This document shows, one piece after another, positions 19,001 through 26,240 of a DNA stretch of 64,000 nucleotides. Both the position numbers and the translations under genes were made by a program. A model generated the notes under the pieces. The model saw nothing but the letters and a program-made list of their open reading frames with translations, had not been told where the DNA came from and did not search any database. Positions within the stretch are counted from its first letter, which is position 1. Every line of letters begins with the position of its first letter. The stretch is from Massilia sp. PDC64 (GTDB taxonomy: Bacteria; Pseudomonadota; Gammaproteobacteria; Burkholderiales; Burkholderiaceae_D). The stretch is from assembly GCF_900101265.1 (NCBI RefSeq), contig NZ_FMZS01000002.1, positions 434,001-498,000 on the forward strand, written 5' to 3'.

Positions 19001-20285
19001 CGCGCACAGCGTGGGCTTCGCCGTGCAACTCGACCCGGACCTGCCGCGCTTCGTCGTGGGCGACCCGACCCGGCTGCGCCAGATCCTCGTGAACCTCGTC
19101 GGCAACGCGTTCAAGTTCACCGAGAGCGGTTCCGTCACCGTGCACGTGGAGCGCCGTCCCGAAGACCAGCACGACCGCGCGGGCCGCAACATGATCCGCT
19201 TCTCGGTGCAGGACACGGGCATCGGCATCGCGCCGGACGCCTTGCCGCGCCTGTTCCAGAAATTCGAACAGGCCGACGCGACGACGACGCGCCGCTACGG
19301 CGGCACGGGCCTGGGCCTGGCGATCTGCCGCCAGCTCGTCGAACTGATGGGCGGCACGATCGGCGTCGCCAGCACGCCGGGCGTGGGCTCCACGTTCAGC
19401 TTCGTGCTGCCGCTGGCGGACGGCGTGCAGCCGACGACCGTCGTCGACCAGCCGCGCGCGCCGCACACGCACCGCCTGCGCGTGCTGTGCGCGGAAGACT
19501 ATCCGACGAACCAGATCATCGTGCGCATGATGCTGGAAGAGCTGGGCCACCAGGTCGACGTCGTCGAGAACGGCCTTCTGGCCGTGGCGGCGTGCGCGCG
19601 CACGCGCTACGACCTGATCCTGATGGACGGCCGCATGCCCGAGATGGACGGCGCGACCGCCACGCGCCTGATCCGCGCGGGCGGCCCGCTGGAAGCGCCC
19701 GTGCTGGACCAGCACCTGATGATCGTCGCGCTCACCGCGAACGTCAGCGAGGAAGACCGCACGCGCTACCTGGCCTGCGGCATGGATGCCTTCATCACCA
19801 AGCCCATCGACGACGCGCAGCTGCACTACCATCTCACGCGCGCCATCGAGCGCCAGCTCCAGCGCGGCATCGAGCTCGCGCCGATGCCGGAGCAGGCCGC
19901 GCGCGCGCCGTCGACGGCGGAGCTGGACGCGATGTTCGACGTGCCGGCCGATGCGCCTTCTCCCCCTGTGCCGCCGGCCGCGCCGGAACCCGGCATCGTG
20001 CGGCGCCCGGGCGACCTGAAGGACCGCCTGCGCGGCGCCTTCCTGGCCGACCTGCCGCGCCGCCGGGCCGAACTGGACAAGGCGCTGGCGACGGGCGACC
20101 ACGACACGGCCGGACGCGTCCTGCACGGCATGAAGGGCAGCGCCGGCTACCTGGGCGAGGATGGGCTGCGCACGCTGTGCGCCGAACTGGAGGGCCTGGC
20201 CGACGCCGGCCAGCTCGACGCGGTGCGCATCGGCCTGCCGCGCCTGTGGGACCTGCTGGCCCGCTTCGAGGCGGCACCCGCCTGA
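16050..20285 (+). CDS. Two-component-propeller hybrid sensor histidine kinase with REC and Hpt
   Basis: 1411 residues. Order: signal peptide (LFLVLALLWTVVVHA); periplasmic two-component-propeller repeats to about residue 680, marked by recurring LWIGT/FWVGT and GGL; a Y_Y_Y domain (about 700-785); one membrane segment (TLCALVVIGCGYGAYRI, about 795-815); a coiled coil; HisKA with the phospho-His near 901 (NMSHEMRTP); HATPase with GTGLGLAICR; a receiver with Asp near 1191 (LILMDGRMPEMDG); and a C-terminal Hpt with His near 1359 (LHGMKGSAGYLG). It is a complete phosphorelay in one protein, sensing a periplasmic ligand, often a glycan in this architecture. It overlaps the patatin gene upstream and is followed by a response regulator. 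Confidence 0.93.
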   Translation: MKRCLFLVLALLWTVVVHAAPNPTLRFEHLSVDDGLAQESVLSIVQDPDGFMWFGTQSGLSRYDGYRFTNFRNVVGDPKTLANNWVRVLYVDRKGRLWIGTDGGLDRYEPKTGTFTHFLPDEPAKRGNGNRHIRAILDDGKEGLWLATADGLQHFDIATGRFDTWHHVPGVPDSLASDKLTALARGRDGRLWIGTAAGLDSLDPERMHFRHHPSPRGGKYDFVQTLMVDAGQGLWVGSMGGLERLPLGPKGEMRTFGPDDGMPPGEISVLYEDAERQVWVGSHDRGLYRWLPALGRFERHPHRITDSYSLGDNQVTALYGDRVGTFWVGTWYGGVSRADMGSGGFARIVRGDDTPLALEDNKVRGIVGEGSGKLWLATNGGLHLFDPATGADQAWRLASAEGGLTGDAMATSVALGRDGTVWVGTRNGLAHFDPKTGKFTRRALSADDVDANYVRNVHVTRDGTIWAASRGGLHRIAPDGRQTTYQHDPTAAASLADNIVRPMLEDRHGRFWVGTFDGLDLLDRATGKFRHFRHDPDDPTSLSHDEVHYLLEDRRGDLWVGTAVGLNRMVIGTDGTPRFQRYTVRDGMADDVVAAMQEDLDGFIWVSSSSGLHRLDPSSGAWRNYNATDGTIEGAYFDASALRVADGTLYFGGNNGITAFNPRALHDNLIAPRAVITGLQIFGQPWQDVRPGMLPGPIERLSGITLTPQDSVFSLEFSALHFAAPGRNRFAYRLVGFDQDWIGVDAGKRFATYTNLDPGSYTFQVRAANKDGVWSDAAATLEVTVLPPYWKTWWFRTLCALVVIGCGYGAYRIRVDVLRRQKAMLEQQVSARTERIEQQNRLLERQTEELREQERQVRRRTNELALANDALQENEERLYQAKQRAEDATRQKSEFLANMSHEMRTPLAGVIGMLGFALRDTGLKESTREQILRGQANAQSLLAIINDLLDFSKIEAGKLTIENIDFALDEAISHVATLFEEQAGAHSVGFAVQLDPDLPRFVVGDPTRLRQILVNLVGNAFKFTESGSVTVHVERRPEDQHDRAGRNMIRFSVQDTGIGIAPDALPRLFQKFEQADATTTRRYGGTGLGLAICRQLVELMGGTIGVASTPGVGSTFSFVLPLADGVQPTTVVDQPRAPHTHRLRVLCAEDYPTNQIIVRMMLEELGHQVDVVENGLLAVAACARTRYDLILMDGRMPEMDGATATRLIRAGGPLEAPVLDQHLMIVALTANVSEEDRTRYLACGMDAFITKPIDDAQLHYHLTRAIERQLQRGIELAPMPEQAARAPSTAELDAMFDVPADAPSPPVPPAAPEPGIVRRPGDLKDRLRGAFLADLPRRRAELDKALATGDHDTAGRVLHGMKGSAGYLGEDGLRTLCAELEGLADAGQLDAVRIGLPRLWDLLARFEAAPA

Positions 20286-20308
20286 ATCGTGCGCGTGTCA
20301 CTTATCTG

Positions 20309-20314
20309 TATAAT
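20309..20314 (+). promoter_or_regulatory. Possible -10 element before the response regulator
   Basis: TATAAT lies 35 bp before the ATG at 20349. The -35 region is weak, so a promoter is only suggested. Confidence 0.4.
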
Positions 20315-20348
20315 TGCCATTTAACAATTGCGACACAATGGGGCAGGG

Positions 20349-21044
20349 ATGAAGGTATTGATAGTCGACGATGACGTGGTGTCGCGCATGATGCTGATGC
20401 ACATGATCGACAGCGCCGCGAGCGGCGTGTTCGACGTGCTGGAAGCGGAAGACGGGGAAGACGCGTGGGCGCAGCTGGATGGCGGCGCCGACCCGTCGCT
20501 CCTGTTCTGCGATCTGCGCATGCCGCGCCTGTCCGGCATGGAATTGCTGGCGCGCGTGAAAGCGGACGCGCGCTTTGCCGGCCTGCCGTTCGTCCTCGTC
20601 TCGGCCGCGGCCGACGGCGCGACGATGGAGCAGGCCCTGTCCCTGGGCGCGGCCGGCTACATCGTCAAGCCGTTCGACGCCACGCGCGTCGCGCAGCACC
20701 TGCAACCCCTGATGCGCGCGGCGGACGAGCAGCCCGACGCCACCTTGCGCCGCCTGGGCATCGACGCGACGCGCCTGCTGCTGTACCTCGGCGGCCTGCA
20801 GCGCCAGCTCGTCAGCGCCGGCACCGACCTGGCCGCGCTGCTGGCCACGCGCCAGCTGGACGCCGCCCGCGCCCACCTCGCGCGCCTGTGCGAGGGCTGC
20901 CGCACGCTGGGCCTGCACGGCGCCGCGAACGGCTTCGACGCCTTGCGCGATGCGCCCGACGGCGCCGCCCTGATGCGCGAACTCGAAGCCGCGCACCGCG
21001 CCGTCCTGCGCCAGACCGATGCCACCCGGCACCTGGCCATGTAA
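20349..21044 (+). CDS. Response regulator with C-terminal Hpt-like (apparently non-phosphorylatable) domain
   Basis: 231 residues from the ATG at 20349 (MKVLIVDDDVVSRMMLMHMI). The receiver domain spans residues 1-125 with acidic DDD near 8-10, the phospho-Asp in LLFCDLRMPRLSGMELL, and Lys in GYIVKPFDA. The C-terminal 100 residues are helical. ARLCEGCRTLGLHGAANGFD resembles the Hpt core (H-x-LKGxxxxLG) but has no His at the phosphorylation position. No DNA-binding or enzymatic output domain is present. It may act by protein contact or as a phosphate sink for the kinase upstream. The degenerate Hpt reading is an inference from motif shape. Confidence 0.8.
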   Translation: MKVLIVDDDVVSRMMLMHMIDSAASGVFDVLEAEDGEDAWAQLDGGADPSLLFCDLRMPRLSGMELLARVKADARFAGLPFVLVSAAADGATMEQALSLGAAGYIVKPFDATRVAQHLQPLMRAADEQPDATLRRLGIDATRLLLYLGGLQRQLVSAGTDLAALLATRQLDAARAHLARLCEGCRTLGLHGAANGFDALRDAPDGAALMRELEAAHRAVLRQTDATRHLAM

Positions 21045-21344
21045 GCTTTCGCGCCTGTCCGCAACGTTAAATTCCTGCTGGAAAACAGGAAAAATTGTTA
21101 TAAAAAATGTTGTAAATCACCCCTCCACACGGCTGCGGATTCCGGCATACTGATCTTTTGCCGTGGCCGGCATGCAGCACCTCCCAGGCAGAACGGCAAC
21201 TTGTCGGGCGTCTTTTTTGCCCCCGTACGGACACGCCAAGCGCGCGCCGTCCGTCACGAGCTTGTCATTAAAATAGTCGACTTTTTACGGCAGCAAAGAA
21301 CTGTCGGGATGGACTTACGACCAGGGATTGCATGAGCGAGGACT
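21045..21344. other. Intergenic region between response regulator and PAS kinase
   Basis: 300 bp with no convincing gene. It contains a 6 bp stem-loop TTCCTG/CAGGAA (21072-21091), an A/T-rich stretch at 21091-21118 that could carry a promoter, and a TGCCG/CGGCA hairpin near 21160. Nothing further was recognised. Confidence 0.5.
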
Positions 21345-23444
21345 ATGAAGACCACGGTTTCCCCCAGCCTGACCTTCCTTACCGGCGGCGGCCAGATGGC
21401 CGCGCGTATCGCCGCACATGACTGGCGCGCCACGCCACTCGGCCCCGTCGAGGACTGGCCCGCCGCACTGCGCACGGCCCTCGGCCTGGCGCTGAATTCC
21501 CGGTTCCCCACGTTCCTGTGCTGGGGCGCCGACCTCATCAGTTTTCATAACGACGCGTACACCCCATTGCTCGGCGACAAGGCCGCGCTGGGCCTGCCGT
21601 TCCGCACGGTCTGGCCGGAAGTGTGGGACACCGTCGGACCGATCGCCATGAAGGCGTATGCGGGCGAAGCCTGCTTCCACGAAGACATGCCCGTGCTGAT
21701 GGAGCGCCACGGCTATCCCGAACAAAGCTGGTTCACGTTTTCGTACAGCCCCGTGCGCGACGACGACGGCACGGTCGGCGGCATCCTGTGCACGGTCGTG
21801 GAGACGACGGGCAAGGTGCGCGCGCTCGCATCGCTGCGTCGCAAGGAAGAAACGCTGCGGCGCATGAACGAGGCGCTGGCGCACCAGGTCGCATCGCACA
21901 CGAGCGACCACGAACGCCTGTGGCGCATCTCGCCCGACGTGATGGCGGCCGCCTCGCTGGCGACGGGCCGCTTCCTCACCGTGAACCCGGCGTTCACGAC
22001 GTGTTTCGGCTGGAGTGCCGAGGAAGCGACCACGCGCCCGTTCATGGACATGGTCTATCCGGACGACCGCGAGGGCGTCCTGCAGAAGATGCAGATCCTG
22101 GCCGACGGCACGCCGCTCGTCGGCTACGAGACGCGCGTGCTGCACAAGGACGGCTCGTACCGCTGGGTGTCGTGGACGATCTCACCGGAAGGCGAACTGC
22201 TGTACGGCGTCGCGCGCGACATCACGGCGGAAAAACACCAGGCCGACGCGCTGCGCCAGGCCGAGGAAGCGCTGCGCCAGTCGCAGAAGATGGAAGCCGT
22301 GGGCCAGCTCACGGGCGGCCTCGCGCACGATTTCAACAACATGCTGGCGGGCGTGACGGGCCACCTGGAATTGATGAAGCTGCGCCTGCGCATGGGCCAG
22401 ACGGGCGATCTGTCGGCCCGCATCGACGCCGCCCTGGGCGTGACCCAGCGCGCGGCCGCGCTCACGCACCGCCTGCTCGCGTTCTCGCGCCGCCAGGCCC
22501 TCGATCCGAAGCCCACCAGCGTCAACGCGCTCGTGATGTCGATGGCGGACCTGATCGAGCGCGCGGCCGGCCCGTCGATCGCCGTGCGCACGCGGCTTGC
22601 CGCCGCGCTGTGGACGACCTTGTGCGACCCGAACCAGCTGGAAAGCGCGCTATTGAACCTGGCGAACAATGCGCGCGACGCGATGCCGGAAGGCGGCCTG
22701 CTCGTCATCGAGACGGAGAACGTCACCTTGAGCCCGGCCCAGGCGCGCCGCCACGGCGACCTGCGGCCCGGGGAATATGTGCAGGTGAGCGTGCGCGACA
22801 ACGGCGCCGGCATGGCGCCGGACGTCGTCGCGCGCGCGTTCGATCCGTTCTTCACGACGAAGCCGATGGGGCAGGGCACGGGCCTGGGCCTGTCGATGGT
22901 GTACGGCTTCGCGCACCAGTCGGGCGGCAACGTGCGCATCGAATCGCGGCCGGGGCAGGGGACGGAAGTGCGCCTGCTGCTGCCGCGCCACCTGGTCGAG
23001 ACGCAGCCGGCCGCGAGCCCGGACGTCGAGCCGCCGCTGGAAGCGGGCACCCGCAAGGGCGTCGTGATGGTCGTCGACGACGAGGCGGACATCCGCGCCG
23101 TGATGACCGAGGTGCTGGAACTGCAGGGCTATACGGTGCTCGTCGCGTGCGACGCGCCGCAGGCGCTGCGCCTGTTGAAGGACGCGCGGCCGGACATGCT
23201 CGTCACGGACGTCGGCCTGCCCAACGGGATGAACGGCCGCCAGCTGGCCGACCACGTGCGCGTGCAATGGCCGCAACTGCCCGTGCTGATGGTGACGGGC
23301 TATGCGGAAAGCACGGTCATGAAGAACGAGAAGCTGCCCACGCAGATGGAGATTCTCACCAAGCCGTTCGCGATGAATGCGCTGGTGGAGAAGGTCGGCT
23401 GCATGCTGGCCGCCAGTGTGGAGACGGGAGCCGAAGCCGCCTGA
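21345..23444 (+). CDS. PAS-domain hybrid histidine kinase with C-terminal receiver
   Basis: 699 residues, no membrane segment, so a cytoplasmic sensor. Two PAS regions occur: about 30-160 (with LGLALNSRFPTFLCWGADLI) and about 195-300 (with YETRVLHKDGSYRWVSWTIS). HisKA follows with GQLTGGLAHDFNNMLAGVTG near 325, HATPase with NARDAMPEGG and GTGLGLSMVYGFA, then a receiver (VVMVVDDEADIRAVMTEVLE, Asp in DMLVTDVGLP). It matches the large soluble hybrid kinase group common in Oxalobacteraceae. The signal is unknown. It is separated by 300 bp from the preceding response regulator and is likely transcribed on its own. Confidence 0.92.
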   Translation: MKTTVSPSLTFLTGGGQMAARIAAHDWRATPLGPVEDWPAALRTALGLALNSRFPTFLCWGADLISFHNDAYTPLLGDKAALGLPFRTVWPEVWDTVGPIAMKAYAGEACFHEDMPVLMERHGYPEQSWFTFSYSPVRDDDGTVGGILCTVVETTGKVRALASLRRKEETLRRMNEALAHQVASHTSDHERLWRISPDVMAAASLATGRFLTVNPAFTTCFGWSAEEATTRPFMDMVYPDDREGVLQKMQILADGTPLVGYETRVLHKDGSYRWVSWTISPEGELLYGVARDITAEKHQADALRQAEEALRQSQKMEAVGQLTGGLAHDFNNMLAGVTGHLELMKLRLRMGQTGDLSARIDAALGVTQRAAALTHRLLAFSRRQALDPKPTSVNALVMSMADLIERAAGPSIAVRTRLAAALWTTLCDPNQLESALLNLANNARDAMPEGGLLVIETENVTLSPAQARRHGDLRPGEYVQVSVRDNGAGMAPDVVARAFDPFFTTKPMGQGTGLGLSMVYGFAHQSGGNVRIESRPGQGTEVRLLLPRHLVETQPAASPDVEPPLEAGTRKGVVMVVDDEADIRAVMTEVLELQGYTVLVACDAPQALRLLKDARPDMLVTDVGLPNGMNGRQLADHVRVQWPQLPVLMVTGYAESTVMKNEKLPTQMEILTKPFAMNALVEKVGCMLAASVETGAEAA

Positions 23445-23469
23445 GCGGCTCCGGCTGACCGGACGAACG

Positions 23470-25668
23470 TCAGGCAGCCAGGTCGTTCCGGCCGTCGTCC
23501 AGGGTGACGAGTTCCCCGAAGTGCACGGTGCGCGTGGCGATGTCGTGGTACGCGCCCACGAGACCCATCTCGCCGCGCGCGATGCGCTCGCGCAGGAAGG
23601 CGCTGCCGGCGATGATCTCGTCCAGCGAGTTCTCGATGTTGCGGCGCGTGACCTGCTCCAGCAATTCCTTGCCTTCGGGCGGATGGTGGGCGCCGCACCG
23701 GCACTGGTCGACCGCCTTGCGGATCTTGCCCGTGATCGCCCCCATGCTGTGCGCGCCTTCGTTCTGCAGCGCGAGGCCGATCGCACCGCAGCTCGAGTGG
23801 CCCTTCACGACGATCAGCTTCGCGCCCAGTTTATGGGCGATTTCCAGGCTGCCGATGATTTCTCGGCTGATCACGTTGCCCGCGATGCGGATCGTCAGCA
23901 GGTCGCCGAGGCCGGCATCGAAGATGATTTCCGGCGACGTGCGCGAATCGATGCAGTTGACGACGACCGCCATCGGGTGCTGACCGCCCGCCGTGGCCTC
24001 GACCTGGTGCAGATAGTATTTCTTCGTCGTGCGGCCCGCGCGGAAGCGCTCGTTACCGTCGCGCAGCAGTTGCAGCACCTCTTCCGGACGCAGTTTCTTC
24101 TGCGTGTCCTTGTCGAGGGCGGGGACGAACTGGATCGGATCGTGCAGGCGGTATTCGTCGCGCAGGCCGACGACGTTCAGCTTGACGTTGCGTTCCGCCG
24201 CCACGACGCGGTAATCGTTGATGACTTCGAGCACGTCGTGGTCGATGTAGTCCGAGTTGGCCGCGTCGATCAGCACGTTCGCGTTCGCCGGGATTTCCCA
24301 CAGCGCGCTCTTGATCGTCGCCTTGTTCAGGAACGACACCTGGTTCGGCAGTTCCATCTTGACGACCTCGCCGATGTGCAGGCGGTACTGTTCCATCGAG
24401 AACGGATTCTTGAAGTGGCTGCGCATCAGGTAGAACAGGCTCGCGGCCAGGCCGATCAGCACGCCGGTCAGCAGGTCCGTCAGCACGATGGCGGCCACCG
24501 TGACGGCGAACGGCACGAACTGCGACCAGCCCTTCTTGTACATGTCGCGAAACAGCGAGATCTTCGCCAGCTTGTAGCCCGTCACGATGAGGATGGCGGC
24601 CAGCGCGGCCAGCGGAATCAGGTTCAGCATGGGCGCCAGCACGAGCACGCTGGCGAGCAGCAGCAGGCCGTGGATGATCGTCGAGGCCTTCGTCCGGTTG
24701 TCGTTCTGGATGTTGACGGAGCTGCGCACGATGACGGACGTGACGGGCAGGCCGCCCAGCAGCCCGGCGCAGATATTGCCGACGCCCTGCGCGACGAGTT
24801 CGCGGTTCGGCGGCGTTTCGCGCTTGTGCGGATCGAGCTTGTCGACGGCTTCCACGTTCAGCAGCGTTTCCAGCGACGCGACGATGGCGATCGTGAAGCC
24901 GACGATCCAGACGTCGTGGTTCGTGAAATGGGCAAGGTCCGGGAAATTCAGGTAGGCGCCCAGGTTGCCGATATCGACGGGCGGAATATCGACGAGGTGT
25001 TCCGGATCGATGCTCAGTGCCGGAAAGAAACGATTGAATGTCACATTCAGTGCAACACCCAATGCCACGACGAATAATGGCGCCGGCAGCAATTTAATGT
25101 TTTTTAGTGGCGTCTTGTCCCAATAAACCAGGATCAGCATCGAGACGAGCGCAATGATCATGGCGCCGGGCGTGATCGCATTGAATGCGTGCGCAATGGC
25201 GGAAAACGTGTTTTCGCCGTTGGCCTGGACGAATGAGGTTTCGTCCGCCGCGTTGGCGTCATAACCGATGGCATGGGGAACCTGTTTGAGAATGAGCAGA
25301 ATTCCGATTGCCGCGAGCAATCCCTTGATCACGTTCGAGGGAATGTAATTGGCGATAAAGCCGGCGCGCGCGAAACCCATGGCCAATTGCATGACACCGG
25401 CAATCAATACGGCCGCCAGCAGGATTTCGAAGGCGCCGAGTTTCGTGATCGAGGCGAGCACGACGGCCGCCAGCCCGGCTGCGGGGCCGCTGACGCTCGT
25501 ATGGGAACCGCTGATGGCGCCCACGACGATGCCGCCGATAATGCCGGAAATAATCCCGGAAAACAAAGGTGCGCCCGACGCGAGGGCAATACCGAGACAC
25601 AGGGGCAAGGCGACAAGAAACACTACTATGCCGGCCGGCAAATCGTACTTGAGGGTATTCGTATGCAT
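23470..25668 (-). CDS. SulP-family anion transporter fused to beta-carbonic anhydrase
   Basis: 732 residues. The N-terminal 400 residues are a SulP permease with about ten membrane segments (starting at YDLPAGIVVFLVALPLCLGI). A STAS-like domain follows (about 420-530). The C-terminal 190 residues are a beta-carbonic anhydrase with NCIDSRTSPE (Cys, Asp-Arg) and VKGHSSCGAIGLAL (His, Cys), so the zinc set is complete. The fusion would import bicarbonate, or another anion, and interconvert it with CO2 at the inner face of the membrane. A perfect 29 bp palindrome lies 129 bp upstream of the start. The ATG at 25668 gives the usual short cytoplasmic N-terminus. Confidence 0.93.
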   Translation of the reverse strand: MHTNTLKYDLPAGIVVFLVALPLCLGIALASGAPLFSGIISGIIGGIVVGAISGSHTSVSGPAAGLAAVVLASITKLGAFEILLAAVLIAGVMQLAMGFARAGFIANYIPSNVIKGLLAAIGILLILKQVPHAIGYDANAADETSFVQANGENTFSAIAHAFNAITPGAMIIALVSMLILVYWDKTPLKNIKLLPAPLFVVALGVALNVTFNRFFPALSIDPEHLVDIPPVDIGNLGAYLNFPDLAHFTNHDVWIVGFTIAIVASLETLLNVEAVDKLDPHKRETPPNRELVAQGVGNICAGLLGGLPVTSVIVRSSVNIQNDNRTKASTIIHGLLLLASVLVLAPMLNLIPLAALAAILIVTGYKLAKISLFRDMYKKGWSQFVPFAVTVAAIVLTDLLTGVLIGLAASLFYLMRSHFKNPFSMEQYRLHIGEVVKMELPNQVSFLNKATIKSALWEIPANANVLIDAANSDYIDHDVLEVINDYRVVAAERNVKLNVVGLRDEYRLHDPIQFVPALDKDTQKKLRPEEVLQLLRDGNERFRAGRTTKKYYLHQVEATAGGQHPMAVVVNCIDSRTSPEIIFDAGLGDLLTIRIAGNVISREIIGSLEIAHKLGAKLIVVKGHSSCGAIGLALQNEGAHSMGAITGKIRKAVDQCRCGAHHPPEGKELLEQVTRRNIENSLDEIIAGSAFLRERIARGEMGLVGAYHDIATRTVHFGELVTLDDGRNDLAA

Positions 25669-26100
25669 GGGAATCTCACGGAAGAACGATGGTTGTCAGT
25701 CAGAATGCGCTTATTTGTTTTGCGCATGGCGATATAACGATTTGCATCGGCGGATTACCGATGAATCGGAATTCATGAACGTTTGATTTGGGATGAATCA
25801 AAACGGTGCAATGCACCGTTTTGATGCATTTTCAGGAACGTCGATTGTTAAAACGACGGGGAAAAAATATAGCATGCAGTTTGCAAATGCGTCCAGCATG
25901 CACATCAAAACGTTACAATTCTTTCGGCCGAAATAGATTTGAATGAAAGCGATTTTCTTCCGTTTATTTTTATTGCTTTGAATAACGCCAGATTGGGAAT
26001 CTGATAAACCTGCTGATGAGGTCGTATAGACGTCCGGCGTTGCCGAACGTTGTGGGAGGGGCTTGGGTCAGGTAGAATAGCTGGCTGCAGTACGCAGAGT
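25669..26100. other. Intergenic region between SulP-CA gene and tRNA-Arg
   Basis: 432 bp, A/T richer than its surroundings, without a convincing gene. It should hold the leftward promoter of the SulP-carbonic anhydrase gene and the rightward promoter of the tRNA. The palindrome at 25797-25825 is the main visible element. Confidence 0.6.
25797..25825. promoter_or_regulatory. Perfect 29 bp palindrome upstream of SulP-carbonic anhydrase
   Basis: Arms ATCAAAACGGTGC (25797-25809) and GCACCGTTTTGAT (25813-25825) are perfect inverted repeats around AAT. It lies upstream of the leftward transporter gene and far from the tRNA. No T-run follows in either direction, so an operator is more likely than a terminator. 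The regulator is unknown. Confidence 0.6.
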
Positions 26101-26175
26101 GTCGCCATAGTACAATGGATAGTACAAGGTCCTCCTAAGACTTAGATGCAGGTTCGATTCCTGCTGGCGACACCA
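26101..26175 (+). tRNA. tRNA-Arg (anticodon CCT)
   Basis: A full cloverleaf can be drawn: acceptor GTCGCCA/TGGCGAC, D-stem GTAC/GTAC, anticodon stem AGGTC/GACTT with loop CTCCTAA (anticodon CCT at 26134-26136), and T-arm CAGG-TTCGATT-CCTG. The discriminator A is at 26172 and an encoded CCA at 26173-26175. It reads the AGG arginine codon, rare in this high-G+C sequence. Confidence 0.96.
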
Positions 26176-26240
26176 CTTCCACCGCCTCCCACACTTTTAC
26201 GGAAGTCCGCGCACCGATCGGCGTCGCGGCCGCTTACACC

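Noticed and set aside
16011..20126. 1371-codon open frame on the minus strand opposite the propeller kinase
   Set aside because: It is a high-G+C shadow, rich in Arg, Ala, His and Gln with no domains, while the plus-strand frame has complete recognisable domains. The same applies to long antisense frames opposite hppA, ggt and the EPS genes.
26101..26175. Genomic island integrated at tRNA-Arg
   Set aside because: No integrase gene and no direct repeat of the tRNA 3' end was noticed downstream; uup follows directly with native-looking composition.
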